DNA from: Fervidicola ferrireducens
Lineage (GTDB): Bacteria; Bacillota; Thermosediminibacteria; Thermosediminibacterales; Thermosediminibacteraceae
Assembly (NCBI RefSeq): GCF_001562425.1
Contig: NZ_LOED01000009.1
Coordinates: forward strand, 1-64,000
Direction of reading: 5' to 3'
DNA length: 64,000 nt
Shown here: positions 26,263-35,715 of the stretch, in pieces
How positions within the stretch are numbered: position 1 is the stretch's first letter
How the letters are laid out: the number at the start of each line of letters is the position of its first letter
Position numbers and translations under genes: made by a program
Notes under the pieces: model-generated
What the model saw: only the letters and a program-made list of their open reading frames with translations
The model's database searches: none
Told to the model about the DNA's origin: nothing

Positions 26263-27525
26263 ATGATGCGTTCGATGTTCTCGGCTGTGACGGGTCTGAG
26301 AAATCACCAGACGATGATGGATGTTATCGGAAATAACATAGCCAATGTCAATACGGTGGGCTTTAAAAAGAGCCGCGTTACATTTCAGGATGCCTTATAC
26401 CAAACGATAAAAGGTGCGTCTTCTGCCCAGGGAAATAGGGGTGGGACCAACCCCATGCAGGTGGGGCTCGGGATGACGGTAGCCTCCATAGATACGCTCC
26501 ACACTCCTTCAAGCCTCGAGGCCACGGGGAACATGACGGACCTCGCCATAGAAGGAGACGGATTTTTCATCCTTTCCGACGGCCAGAACTATTACTACAC
26601 AAGGGCCGGAAATTTCGGATTCGACGAAGAGGGCAATCTGGTGAGCACCTCTAACGGCCTCAAAGTCATGGGGTGGCAGGGCACTGCGGATAAGACCCCA
26701 CAGAACATAACATCCATAAGAATACAAAAAGGCATGATGATGCCGGCCAAAGCTACAGGCGAAGTGAGATTCGCAAAGAATTTAGATGCTTCAGCTCCCG
26801 TAGAATTGGATAAAGAGAAGGGCTATAAAATTCCATTTAAAGTCTATGATTCATTAGGAAATTCTTATGAACTGCTAATAATTTTTAATAAAACGGATGT
26901 AAATAAATGGGAATACACTGTCATTCCTTATAGTGAAAATATCGATTATCAAAACTTAACGTCAAATGGGACTTTGATTTTTGATCCTATTGATGGTGAT
27001 TTATTTGACCAAAATAATGAGCCTTTTCAGGGTTCGGAAATAAAAAAAGATATAAATGTAACCCTCTCGAATGGTACTTCTCTTTCTTTTAAAGTTGACT
27101 TCTCGTATTTAACTCAGTACGCAAAAGAAACTACGGTCGACCTATCCTACCACGACGGCTATGCTGCGGGAACTTTGTTGGGGATTTCAGTGGACTCCAA
27201 AGGTGTGATTACCGGGGTTTTTGACAACGGCCAGAACATGGAACTTGCCCAGGTGGCTTTGGCGGTTTTTGATAACCCGGCGGGACTTACGAAGGCGGGA
27301 GGCAACACCTACACGGCTTCCAACAATTCGGGAGAAGTCCAGATTGGCATGGCCGGAACCGGCGGAAGGGGTACAATAAGTCCCGGTTCCCTTGAGATGT
27401 CCAACGTGGACCTGGCCGAAGAGTTTACCCGCATGATAGTTACTCAAAGGGGATTTCAGGCTAACTCTAGGATAATTTCTGTAGCGGATGAAATGCTGCA
27501 GGAACTGGTGAATATAAAGAGATAA
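26263..27525 (+). CDS. flgE: Flagellar hook protein FlgE
   Basis: Encodes 420 aa. Builds the hook. The N-terminal [20 protein letters not shown] motif, middle D1/D2-like domains and C-terminal EMSNVDLAEEFTRMIVTQRG and SRIISVADEMLQELVNIKR coiled-coil segments are as in the family. Strong GGAGGAGG ribosome site. Flanked by RNA structures at both ends, in keeping with the need for high expression (inference). Confidence 0.95.
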   Translation: MMRSMFSAVTGLRNHQTMMDVIGNNIANVNTVGFKKSRVTFQDALYQTIKGASSAQGNRGGTNPMQVGLGMTVASIDTLHTPSSLEATGNMTDLAIEGDGFFILSDGQNYYYTRAGNFGFDEEGNLVSTSNGLKVMGWQGTADKTPQNITSIRIQKGMMMPAKATGEVRFAKNLDASAPVELDKEKGYKIPFKVYDSLGNSYELLIIFNKTDVNKWEYTVIPYSENIDYQNLTSNGTLIFDPIDGDLFDQNNEPFQGSEIKKDINVTLSNGTSLSFKVDFSYLTQYAKETTVDLSYHDGYAAGTLLGISVDSKGVITGVFDNGQNMELAQVALAVFDNPAGLTKAGGNTYTASNNSGEVQIGMAGTGGRGTISPGSLEMSNVDLAEEFTRMIVTQRGFQANSRIISVADEMLQELVNIKR

Positions 27526-27557
27526 CCTAAGGCCCGGGGATTAAGCCCGGGCCGGTT
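27524..27557 (+). repeat. GC-rich intercistronic hairpin after flgE
   Basis: Stem GGCCCGGG (27531-27538) / CCCGGGCC (27546-27553), extended by AACC/GGTT outside a short bulge. No T-run follows and the operon continues, so it is probably a 3' stabiliser or processing signal for flgE mRNA rather than a full terminator. Confidence 0.7.
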
Positions 27558-27582
27558 AAAGCCTTTGAAAAGAGGTGTGACC

Positions 27583-27783
27583 TTGATAGAACTCACAAGG
27601 CTCAACGGCAAAAAATTTTTCCTGAATGTGGACTTAATCGAAACCATAGAACCGACACCGGATACCGTTATAAAACTTACCAATGAAAAGACGTATATTG
27701 TAAAAGAATCGCCCCTTGAGATAGTGGATAAAATCGTAGCATACAAAAGAAGGATTGTAAGGGGATGTGAAGTTAATGGATAG
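27583..27783 (+). CDS. flbD: FlbD/SwrD-type flagellar protein
   Basis: Encodes 66 aa. The MIELTRLNGKKFFLNVDLIE start and the KTYIVKES block define the FlbD family; the Bacillus counterpart SwrD is needed for full motor torque. TTG 27583 with AGAGGTG 5 nt upstream gives the family N-terminus; TTG 27565 would add unrelated residues. Placed just ahead of motAB, consistent with a stator-related role. Confidence 0.88.
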   Translation: MIELTRLNGKKFFLNVDLIETIEPTPDTVIKLTNEKTYIVKESPLEIVDKIVAYKRRIVRGCEVNG

Positions 27784-28585
27784 AGCGACGCTGATAGGTA
27801 TAGTCGGAGGACTTGGACTTTTTCTGTGGGCTATATACATGGGAGGAGACCTTAAAGCTTTCATAAATATTCCTTCATTGATGATAGTGCTTGGAGGCGT
27901 TATGGCTTCCACTTTAATCAGCTTTCCTCTTTCGAAATTCATCGGAGTATTGAAGATATTAAAAAATGTATTCGTAGAAAAAAGCGTAAGTGCTGAAGAA
28001 ATCATAAAGACCATTGTGAGACTTGCCGATATCGCAAGAAGGGAAGGTCTTTTGGCACTGGAAGAAACGGCAGAACAATTGGAAGATGATTTTATGAAAC
28101 GGGGCGTGATGCTGGTGGTGGACGGTACCGACCCCGAGCTTGTTAAAAACATCTTGGAAACGGAACTTGCTTTTCTCGAAGAAAGGCACAAAGAGGGGCA
28201 AAGCATTTTCGAAACCATGGGTTCGCTTGCGCCGTCTTACGGATTGCTGGGTACAATAATTGGCCTTATACAGATGTTGAGTAAATTAAACGACCCCAGT
28301 TCTGTAGGGCCGGGTATGGCAGTAGCGCTTATTACCACCTTTTACGGGGCGTTTCTCGCATATTTTATTTTTAATCCGATTGCGGGAAAGCTCAAAGTTA
28401 GAAGCAGGCAGGAAATCCTCTTAAAGGAAATTATGATAGAGGGCATCCTTTCAATACAGGCGGGTGAAAACCCGAGAATAATAGAGGAGAAACTGAAGGC
28501 TTTCCTGTCGCCCGAAATTAGAAGGTCCTTTAAGGAAAAGGAAAAAGAAAGTGCTGAAAGCGGTGATAGCCTTGCCTGGCGCTAG
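27776..28585 (+). CDS. motA: Flagellar stator protein MotA
   Basis: Encodes 269 aa. Proton (or sodium) channel subunit with four membrane segments (about 4-23, 30-50, 145-165 and 178-198). Conserved motifs include GGVMASTLISFP and the cytoplasmic charged loop that contacts FliG. ATG 27776 is chosen over GTG 27767. Overlaps motB by 35 nt. Confidence 0.93.
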   Translation: MDRATLIGIVGGLGLFLWAIYMGGDLKAFINIPSLMIVLGGVMASTLISFPLSKFIGVLKILKNVFVEKSVSAEEIIKTIVRLADIARREGLLALEETAEQLEDDFMKRGVMLVVDGTDPELVKNILETELAFLEERHKEGQSIFETMGSLAPSYGLLGTIIGLIQMLSKLNDPSSVGPGMAVALITTFYGAFLAYFIFNPIAGKLKVRSRQEILLKEIMIEGILSIQAGENPRIIEEKLKAFLSPEIRRSFKEKEKESAESGDSLAWR

Positions 28586-29318
28586 AAGAAGAAAATCGGA
28601 AGACGCCCCGCCTCCGGGTGCGCCTCTGTGGATGACCACATACGGCGACCTTATTACGCAGACATTAATATTCTTCGTCCTGTTGTTTGCGCTTTCCAAT
28701 GTGGATGCAAAAAAATTCGACCTAGCCATAACTTCAGTGCAAGGTTCTCTGGGCATATTGGAAGGTGGAAAATCGCTTATAGAGGGAGAGTTTGTGGAAG
28801 AAGGCCTTGCCGGTGAAAATTTATTTACTGGAGAGCAGCAAGAGGAAAAAGAGCTGAAAGAATTGGGAGATACAATATTGGAAATAGTCAAGAGAAGCGG
28901 TTACGAGGGGGTAACGGTTAGTATAGATGAAAGAGGGCTTGCGGTAAGGTTCATGGAAGGAGTTCTGTTTGATTCCGGAAAGGCCGACTTAAAAAGTGAA
29001 GCGATAAGGCTATTAGATAAAATCGCACCCGTATTAAAGCAAAGCCGGCGCCCCATTAGGGTGGAAGGCCATACTGATAATGTGCCGATACATACCAGAG
29101 AGTTCCCCACAAACTGGGAACTGTCTACGGCGAGAGCGGTGAGCGTGTTGAGGTACCTCGTCGAAAACCACGGAATTCCACCGCGGATGATTTCGGCCGC
29201 GGGCTACGGCGAATACCATCCTATTGCGCCAAATGACACGGATCAAAATCGTTCACGAAATAGGCGGGTAGAAATCATAATACTCAGTTCTTCTTTAATG
29301 ACACAGGAGCCTAAGTGA
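28551..29318 (+). CDS. motB: Flagellar stator protein MotB
   Basis: Encodes 255 aa. One membrane segment (~32-52) with the ion-binding Asp in the PLWMTTYGDLITQ motif, and a C-terminal OmpA-like peptidoglycan-binding domain (RVEGHTDNVPI, then the GYGEYHPIAPN and NRRVEI blocks). GTG start lies inside motA. Finding motAB inside the main fla operon suggests stator and rotor made together. Confidence 0.93.
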   Translation: MLKAVIALPGARRRKSEDAPPPGAPLWMTTYGDLITQTLIFFVLLFALSNVDAKKFDLAITSVQGSLGILEGGKSLIEGEFVEEGLAGENLFTGEQQEEKELKELGDTILEIVKRSGYEGVTVSIDERGLAVRFMEGVLFDSGKADLKSEAIRLLDKIAPVLKQSRRPIRVEGHTDNVPIHTREFPTNWELSTARAVSVLRYLVENHGIPPRMISAAGYGEYHPIAPNDTDQNRSRNRRVEIIILSSSLMTQEPK

Positions 29319-29332
29319 ATGGAGGTAAATAC

Positions 29333-29758
29333 ATGGCCAATAAATTGCGTTCAGCGTTAAAACTCTTGGTACTTGTGATTTTGCTTTTGCTGGTCACCAC
29401 CGTTGTAACTTACTTCGTTGCAAAAAACATACTGGCGGATAATTCTAAAAAGCAGCAGGAAAACCAATTCGTAACTTACCCCTTGGGAGATTACCTCACA
29501 AATCTGGCGGATAGAGGTTATGTGAAGGTTTCTATTGTGTGCCTTCTTGACGGAAAGGAAGTAGAAAAAGAATTGGCGAAAAAAGAATACCAGATAAAGG
29601 ACAGGGTTTATGCCATCCTGCGCTCAAAAACTTATGACTCGGTAAAAGACTCAAAAGGCATGGAAGTACTAAAAAAGGAAATAAAAGATACGGTAAATAA
29701 ATTGATTGAAAGCGGGGAAGTCGAAGAGGTGTATTTTACGAACATAATTGTAAACTGA
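29333..29758 (+). CDS. fliL: Flagellar basal body-associated protein FliL
   Basis: Encodes 141 aa. Single N-terminal membrane segment (LKLLVLVILLLLVTTVVTYF) and an extracytoplasmic FliL domain (YPLGDYLTNLADRGYVKVSI). It forms rings around stator units and aids torque. ATG 29333 has GGAGG 8 nt upstream; GTG 29315 is rejected. Confidence 0.92.
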   Translation: MANKLRSALKLLVLVILLLLVTTVVTYFVAKNILADNSKKQQENQFVTYPLGDYLTNLADRGYVKVSIVCLLDGKEVEKELAKKEYQIKDRVYAILRSKTYDSVKDSKGMEVLKKEIKDTVNKLIESGEVEEVYFTNIIVN

Positions 29759-29774
29759 CGAGGAGGTCAAGGGC

Positions 29775-30773
29775 TTGGCCGAAATACTTTCCCAGAGCGA
29801 GATCGACGCTCTTATAAACGCACTTAAAGCGGGCGAAATAAAGGCTGAAGAGATAAAAAAAGAAGCCTACGAAAAGAGAATAAAGGTTTACGATTTTAGA
29901 AAACCTAACAAGTTTTCGAAAGAACAGCTCAGCACATTGCACCTTATTCATGAGAACTTTGCCCGGCAGTTAATAACTTACTTTTCGGCACAGTTAAGGA
30001 CTCTTGTCCAGGTGAACGCTTCTAGTGTAGATCAGATGCCTTATTCGGAATTTATATCTTCAATTCCCAATCCGTCAATCATAGGAATAATAGATTTTCA
30101 ACCATTAAGAGGCGCTATAATTTTTGCGATGGATACCTTTTTGGCTTTTTCAATAGTCGAAAGATTGCTCGGAGGAAGCGGGGAATACAAAGATAAGCCG
30201 AGAGAACCTACCGAAATCGAATCTAACATCCTGCAAAGGGTGTATTCAAAGCTCGCAAAACTAATAAAAGAAGCTTGGCAGGATATATTGGAACTTGACC
30301 CCGTTTTTGACAAACTCGAGACCAACCCCCAGTTCGTTCAGCTGGTTTCCCCAAATGAAGCTGTCGCTCTAATAACTATCAACGCAAAGGTCGGGCAAAC
30401 CGACGGAATGATAAACTTTTGCATTCCGTACATAGTAATTGAGCCTGTTATGCCTAAATTGTCCGCCAAAATATGGCTTTCCACCAGCAAAAGAGAAGGC
30501 GGCGGAAGTTTTACTCAAATGATTGCTAAAAAGCTGGAAAGGGTCAGTGCGGAAATAAGGGCCGAAATAGGCAGAGCCAAGATATCGGTCAGAGATTTTC
30601 TAAACCTGGACGTGGGAGACGTTATACAATTGGATAAGCGGGTAAACGAGGAGATTGATATTTTCGTACACGACATCCTCAAGTACAAGGGAATAATGGG
30701 CAAACGAAATGGACGTCTGGCGGTAAGGGTTACGAAAGTTATGAGCGAAAGGGATGAAGCAAATGATGGATGA
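29775..30773 (+). CDS. fliM: Flagellar motor switch protein FliM
   Basis: Encodes 332 aa with a TTG start and strong GAGGAGGTC ribosome site. The N-terminal LSQSEIDALINAL motif binds phospho-CheY. A CheC-like middle domain and a SpoA C-terminal domain (LDVGDVIQLDK) follow. With FliG and FliY it forms the C-ring switch. Overlaps the fliY start by about 10 nt. Confidence 0.96.
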   Translation: MAEILSQSEIDALINALKAGEIKAEEIKKEAYEKRIKVYDFRKPNKFSKEQLSTLHLIHENFARQLITYFSAQLRTLVQVNASSVDQMPYSEFISSIPNPSIIGIIDFQPLRGAIIFAMDTFLAFSIVERLLGGSGEYKDKPREPTEIESNILQRVYSKLAKLIKEAWQDILELDPVFDKLETNPQFVQLVSPNEAVALITINAKVGQTDGMINFCIPYIVIEPVMPKLSAKIWLSTSKREGGGSFTQMIAKKLERVSAEIRAEIGRAKISVRDFLNLDVGDVIQLDKRVNEEIDIFVHDILKYKGIMGKRNGRLAVRVTKVMSERDEANDG

Positions 30774-31860
30774 AAATCGAATCTTATCGCAAGAGGAAAT
30801 AAATGAACTCCTGGCCAAATCGCTTTCTAAAAAAAGTGAGGAAGAGGTCCTCACTCAGGAGGAAAAGGATACTTTAGGAGAGATAGGAAATATATCCATA
30901 GGTACATCGGCTACGACCCTTTATACGTTATTGAGGAACAGGGTCATAATTACAACACCGAATGTGATGGTAACTACCATCGAAGAATTGCAAAAGAAAT
31001 TTTCTATTCCATTTATAGCGGTAATAGTGGACTATACGGAAGGTATTGAAGGAAGCACCATTCTTATTATAAAGGAAGAGGATGCTAAAATTATAGCCGA
31101 CTTGATGATGGGCGGAGATGGTACTAACACCGATGCGGAATTGGATGAGTTAAGGCTGAGTGCCGTAGGCGAAGCCATGAATCAGATGATGGGATCTTCT
31201 GCGACATCCCTATCTACGCTGTTAAAAAGGAATATTAACATTTCCCCTCCCAAGCTCCAGCGGATTAGCTTTGACGATGACTCCCTCAAGAATTATTTCA
31301 AAAAAGAAGAAAAGATCGTGGTAGTTTCCTTCCAAATGGAGGTGGGAGAATTAATAAAAAGCCAAATCATGCTTTTGATGTCGGTTCCGTTTGCGAAAAA
31401 AATGGTAAGGGAATTATATGAAGCGTCGTCGGAAAGCGCTGCAGAGAATATGGAAAATGTAGAACTCGAGAAAGAAGAAAAACACCTCTCGGAAGAAAAT
31501 AGAGCAAAGCAAAAGCAGTTTTCCGAAAAGGAGAAGGACAAAGTTGAAGTTAAGCCGATTGAACTTGAAGACTTCGATGATAGGGCAACTTCGAGCAGGA
31601 AATCTTCATTGGATCTCATAATGGATGTTCCTTTGGAAATTTCTGTCGAACTCGGGCGGACAGTCAAAAAGATAAAAGAGATACTGGAAATAGGGCCAGG
31701 TTCCATAATCGAACTGGAGAAAATGGCTGGAGAGCCAGTAGATATCCTGGTAAACGGTAAACGTATAGCGAAAGGAGAGGTCGTGGTTATTGACGAAAAT
31801 TTCGGAGTGAGAATAACAGAAATCATAAATTCCAGTGAGAAAATTGACTATTTACAGTAA
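30763..31860 (+). CDS. fliY: Motor switch phosphatase FliY (FliN-type C-terminus)
   Basis: Encodes 365 aa. N-terminal ILSQEEINELL CheY-P binding motif, then a CheC-type phosphatase domain with both ExxN signatures (GEIGNISIGTSATTL, then GEAMNQMMGSSATSL), a charged linker, and a C-terminal SpoA/FliN domain (MDVPLEISVELG, then ILEIGPGSIIELEKMAGEP). FliY thus both builds the C-ring and removes phosphate from CheY. ATG 30763 is favoured by spacing from AAAGGG; ATG 30754 is possible. Confidence 0.94.
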   Translation: MMDENRILSQEEINELLAKSLSKKSEEEVLTQEEKDTLGEIGNISIGTSATTLYTLLRNRVIITTPNVMVTTIEELQKKFSIPFIAVIVDYTEGIEGSTILIIKEEDAKIIADLMMGGDGTNTDAELDELRLSAVGEAMNQMMGSSATSLSTLLKRNINISPPKLQRISFDDDSLKNYFKKEEKIVVVSFQMEVGELIKSQIMLLMSVPFAKKMVRELYEASSESAAENMENVELEKEEKHLSEENRAKQKQFSEKEKDKVEVKPIELEDFDDRATSSRKSSLDLIMDVPLEISVELGRTVKKIKEILEIGPGSIIELEKMAGEPVDILVNGKRIAKGEVVVIDENFGVRITEIINSSEKIDYLQ

Positions 31861-31880
31861 AGATTAAGGAGGAAGTCAAA

Positions 31881-32240
31881 ATGGCGGGAATTTTGATTGT
31901 AGATGATGCAGCCTTCATGAGGATGATGATAAAAGACATTCTCACCAAAAATGGGTTTGAAGTGGTGGGGGAGGCCGAAAACGGCGCCGTGGCCGTGGAG
32001 AAGTACAAAGCGTTGAAGCCCAGCCTCGTGGTGATGGACATAACGATGCCGGAAATGGATGGAATTGAGGCAGTAAGGAGAATAAAAGCGATAGACCCTG
32101 ACGCAAAGATAATCATGTGTTCGGCAATGGGGCAGCAGGCTATGGTCATAGATGCCATACAGGCCGGAGCAAGGGATTTCATCGTGAAACCCTTCCAGCC
32201 CGATAGGGTGGTAGAGGCTGTTAAAAAAGCACTTTCGTGA
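31881..32240 (+). CDS. cheY: Chemotaxis response regulator CheY
   Basis: Encodes 119 aa, a single receiver domain. Acidic pocket Asp8-Asp9, phosphorylated Asp53, Ser81 and Lys103 are all present. CheA phosphorylates it; CheY-P binds FliM/FliY, and CheC and FliY dephosphorylate it. Preceded by AAGGAGGAAG. Confidence 0.97.
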   Translation: MAGILIVDDAAFMRMMIKDILTKNGFEVVGEAENGAVAVEKYKALKPSLVVMDITMPEMDGIEAVRRIKAIDPDAKIIMCSAMGQQAMVIDAIQAGARDFIVKPFQPDRVVEAVKKALS

Positions 32241-32253
32241 AGAAGGTAAAGGT

Positions 32254-32805
32254 ATGAAACCAAAAATTTTCTCATATACCGTAATAGTTCTAATCGTGCT
32301 TTTTTCATTCATTGGTAATTCAAAGGTGCTGGCCGACAACGGTGAAGTTCCGTCAATAGACATAAAAAATCTGCAAAATTACAACTTCGAACAGTCCGGC
32401 AGAGAAAATCGAACGAGCTTTTATGAAAAAAGCTTTATGAGTTTTGCAATCTACATTGGCTCGGTAGCACTGGTATGTGCATTGGCAATTTTGGCCTTGC
32501 GATGGATGGCAAAGTATGCTAAGCCGTCGGGTTGGAAGAGCAAGTATATGGAAGTATTGGACGTGCTCTATTTTGATTCGAAAAACCGCATATACATAGT
32601 AAAATCTCCGGCAGGCGTGAAACTCCTGGGGGTATCGGATAAGGGAATAGATATGATAGGGGAGCTGGATGAAAAGACGGCCGAATTAATAGAGGAAGCC
32701 GAAAAGTCGGGCAACCTAAGCAGAAATTTTGGTATGCAGCTGGAATATTTCCTCAAGAAATTTAAAAGTCTTCCCGGTACAAAAGACGGTGATGACAAAT
32801 CATGA
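32254..32805 (+). CDS. fliO: Flagellar export protein FliO/FliZ
   Basis: Encodes 183 aa. A signal-like N-terminal segment (~6-27), a second membrane segment (~64-84), and the FliO core (MEVLDVLYFDSKNRIYIVKS, then the GVKLLGVSDKG block). FliO helps assemble the FliP/Q/R export gate. Bacillus calls the gene fliZ. Its stop overlaps the fliP ATG. Confidence 0.88.
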   Translation: MKPKIFSYTVIVLIVLFSFIGNSKVLADNGEVPSIDIKNLQNYNFEQSGRENRTSFYEKSFMSFAIYIGSVALVCALAILALRWMAKYAKPSGWKSKYMEVLDVLYFDSKNRIYIVKSPAGVKLLGVSDKGIDMIGELDEKTAELIEEAEKSGNLSRNFGMQLEYFLKKFKSLPGTKDGDDKS

Positions 32806-33575
32806 AGAAGAATAGAAGGATGATAAATTTTTGGTGTTCGGCCATATTATTGGGAATTATATTTTTCAATCCCGTAAAAGCATTTGCTGCGCCCGAAGCT
32901 CCAATACCATTTTTCGACTTTGTAAGGACGGCCAATACCCCTGAAGAAACGGCACTGACCCTGCAAATAATTGCAGCTCTCACCGTATTGTCCCTTGCGC
33001 CTTCCATCCTCATAATGATGACTTCATTCATAAGGGTAATTATCGTTCTTTCGTTTGTACGAAACAGCCTGGGTCTTCAACAGGTTCCGCCGAGCCAGGT
33101 TCTCATAGGATTGGCGCTTTTTATAACTTATTTTGTAATGGCCCCTGTCTTTTCCGATATAAACAAAAATGCCCTTCAACCTTATCTGAGGGAAGAAATA
33201 AGTTTTCAGGAGGCCTTCGAGGAGGCGCAAAAACCCTTAAGGGATTTTATGTTCAGGCAGACCCGGGAAAAAGATTTGGCGCTGTTCTTGCACTACGCTA
33301 AGATGCAAGATCAGGTAAAAACTTTGGATGACGTCCCTACATATGTATTGATTCCCGCTTTTATTATCAGCGAATTGAAGACAGCATTTCAAATGGGCTT
33401 TATGATTTTCATTCCCTTTCTCGTCATAGATATGGTTGTGGCAAGTACACTTATGTCGATGGGCATGTTGATGTTACCGCCTGTAATGATTTCTCTTCCG
33501 TTCAAAATATTGCTCTTTGTGATGGTGGATGGCTGGAATCTCGTAATAGGCTCGCTTTTGTCGAGTTTCAATTGA
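32802..33575 (+). CDS. fliP: Flagellar export gate protein FliP
   Basis: Encodes 257 aa. N-terminal signal sequence followed by four membrane segments. Conserved blocks are LSLAPSILIMMTSFIRVIIV, LGLQQVPPSQVLIGLALF and MGMLMLPPVMISLPFKI. ATGA overlap with fliO. FliP5Q4R1 forms the export channel. Confidence 0.96.
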   Translation: MKKNRRMINFWCSAILLGIIFFNPVKAFAAPEAPIPFFDFVRTANTPEETALTLQIIAALTVLSLAPSILIMMTSFIRVIIVLSFVRNSLGLQQVPPSQVLIGLALFITYFVMAPVFSDINKNALQPYLREEISFQEAFEEAQKPLRDFMFRQTREKDLALFLHYAKMQDQVKTLDDVPTYVLIPAFIISELKTAFQMGFMIFIPFLVIDMVVASTLMSMGMLMLPPVMISLPFKILLFVMVDGWNLVIGSLLSSFN

Positions 33576-33589
33576 GGTGAGAAATAGTC

Positions 33590-33859
33590 ATGACGCAGGA
33601 CACGGTGATTTACCTGGCGAGGGAAGCGCTGAGCGTATTGCTGCTGGTTTCAGCACCCATTTTGGGTATCGGGATGGCGGTAGGGCTTTTGATTAGCATT
33701 TTTCAGGCGACGACGCAAATTCAAGAACAGTCACTTAACTTCGTACCGAAGATATTGGCGGTTGTTGCGGTCCTTCTCTTCTTCGGTCCTTGGATGCTCG
33801 GAATTATGGTCAATTTTACTGAAACATTGATTCGGGACATTCCTCACTTCATTTATTAA
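33590..33859 (+). CDS. fliQ: Flagellar export gate protein FliQ
   Basis: Encodes 89 aa with two membrane helices (about 15-38 and 52-75) and the family motif LLISIFQATTQIQEQSLNF. Between fliP and fliR, as is usual. Confidence 0.96.
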   Translation: MTQDTVIYLAREALSVLLLVSAPILGIGMAVGLLISIFQATTQIQEQSLNFVPKILAVVAVLLFFGPWMLGIMVNFTETLIRDIPHFIY

Positions 33860-33874
33860 AACGGCGGGAGAAAA

Positions 33875-34639
33875 ATGGAAGCACAAATAACCACTTTTTT
33901 GCTGGTTTTCACAAGAATTTTTGGTTTTTTTGCCACCGCACCTTTTTTCGGCCGGCGGGAATTTCCGTTTCAGGCGCGGGCAGGATTGGCAGCTCTTGTA
34001 ACCTCATTAATATATCCCGTTGTAAACAAAGTTGCATTTCAAGGTTCTCTTTGGGAAACGGTGGCTCTTTTTGTAAAAGAAGCAGCCGTGGGCTTTTTGA
34101 TGGGATTTGTGGTGTTTTTAATGTTTTCGGCAGTATATATTTTGGGTGAAATTATAGATTTCGAAATGGGATTTGGCATAGTCAGCGTTCTAGACCCGCA
34201 AATCAATACGCAGGTGCCGATTCTGGGAAATTTCTTTTACATACTTACGATTCTTATATTTCTGAACATCAACGGCCATCATGTATTGTTGGGCACACTG
34301 ATTAGAAGTTTTGAAGTATTGCCTCCTGGGGAACCGGTTTTAACGCAGAATCTGCTTTACGGTATTTTGGAAAGTTTTTATGCTATGTTTGAAGCGGGTG
34401 TTAAAATGAGCCTTCCGCTTATTTCCGCCACATTTCTTGCGGATTTTGCTCTGGGCATAATGGCAAGGACCGTGCCTCAAATGAACGTGTTCATAGTTGG
34501 ACTGCCGTTTAAGATAGTCATAGGGGTATTTTTCTTAATCATAATACTTCCCACGTTTGTGACAGCTTTGGATGTTTTATTCAACGGCAGTTACGAAATG
34601 TTGGAGTTAATACTTCAGGGAATGACGAAAAAGCCATGA
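33875..34639 (+). CDS. fliR: Flagellar export gate protein FliR
   Basis: Encodes 254 aa with about six hydrophobic segments. The N-terminal FFATAPFFGRREFPFQARAG motif and PQMNVFIVGLPFKI near the end are diagnostic. Its stop overlaps the flhB start (ATGA), and the two proteins act together; in some clostridia they are fused, here they are separate. Confidence 0.95.
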   Translation: MEAQITTFLLVFTRIFGFFATAPFFGRREFPFQARAGLAALVTSLIYPVVNKVAFQGSLWETVALFVKEAAVGFLMGFVVFLMFSAVYILGEIIDFEMGFGIVSVLDPQINTQVPILGNFFYILTILIFLNINGHHVLLGTLIRSFEVLPPGEPVLTQNLLYGILESFYAMFEAGVKMSLPLISATFLADFALGIMARTVPQMNVFIVGLPFKIVIGVFFLIIILPTFVTALDVLFNGSYEMLELILQGMTKKP

Positions 34640-35715
34640 ACCTGCAACTTTTTGCACAAGAAAAGACGGAAAGGGCGACTCCCCGGAGAAGGCAAAAAGC
34701 CAGAGAGCGGGGTCAGGTTTTTTCGAGTCGGGAGCTCGTTTCAACGCTGGTGCTTTTAGCAGGGTTGGTTACAATAAAAGTTTACGGCAGTTACCTTCTT
34801 GAAAATACAGCTTCCTATTTGAAGCATGTTCTCATAGAAAATTTTTTAAAGAAGGACTTTTCCTTCGACGACATTTGTGAAGTGTTATATTCTTCAACAG
34901 TGCTTTTTATCAAACTCGTTGTTCCAATTGGTATGGGCACGGTTTTAACGGGCATAGTAGCCAACTTGGCACAGGTTGGTTTTGTGTTTAGCTTGGAACC
35001 ACTCTCCCCAAAACTCGAAAGAATAAGCCCTGTTGAAGGTTTTAAAAGGATATTTTCTAAAAAAGGTCTGATTGAATTTGTAAAGTCGGTAATGAAATTA
35101 ACCCTGATCATCTATGTATTCTACGGTGCCTTTAATGAATTAAAAGATACTGCGGTTTTTATGTTGGATATGAGCTTGGGAGAATCGATAGGTTACTTTT
35201 TAAATTTGATTTTTAAAGTAGGGTTAAAGGCAGGCGTAGCATTACTCGTTTTTTCAGTTTTCGATTATGCTTACCAGTGGTATGAATACGAAAAAAGCCT
35301 CATGATGTCAAAAGAAGATATCAAAGAAGAATTTAAGGAAGTGGAAGGTAATCCCCAAATTAAGTCCAGGATACGTCAGGCCCAGCGGCAGATATTGCGG
35401 AGGCGAATGATACAGGATGTAAAAAAAGCCGACGTAGTAATCACAAATCCCACCCACATAGCCGTCGCTTTGGGATACGATGCGTCGATTCATGAGGCGC
35501 CTGTAGTACTTGCGAAGGGAACGGGATTAGTTGCTGAAAGGATAAAAGAGATGGCAGAAGAGGGAGACATTCCGATTGTAGAAAACAAGCCCCTTGCCCA
35601 AACACTGTATAAATCGGTGGAAGTGGGAGAAACAATCCCTGAAGAATTATACAATGCCGTTGCAGAGATACTGGCTTATGTATACAGTTTGAAAGGAAAG
35701 AGGGTGAGCGGTTGA
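34636..35715 (+). CDS. flhB: Flagellar export switch protein FlhB
   Basis: Encodes 359 aa. Four membrane segments and a cytoplasmic domain with the autocleavage motif NPTH at residues 271-274, which sets substrate class from rod/hook to filament. The N-terminus (EKTERATPRRRQKARERGQV) is family typical. Confidence 0.96.
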   Translation: MNLQLFAQEKTERATPRRRQKARERGQVFSSRELVSTLVLLAGLVTIKVYGSYLLENTASYLKHVLIENFLKKDFSFDDICEVLYSSTVLFIKLVVPIGMGTVLTGIVANLAQVGFVFSLEPLSPKLERISPVEGFKRIFSKKGLIEFVKSVMKLTLIIYVFYGAFNELKDTAVFMLDMSLGESIGYFLNLIFKVGLKAGVALLVFSVFDYAYQWYEYEKSLMMSKEDIKEEFKEVEGNPQIKSRIRQAQRQILRRRMIQDVKKADVVITNPTHIAVALGYDASIHEAPVVLAKGTGLVAERIKEMAEEGDIPIVENKPLAQTLYKSVEVGETIPEELYNAVAEILAYVYSLKGKRVSG

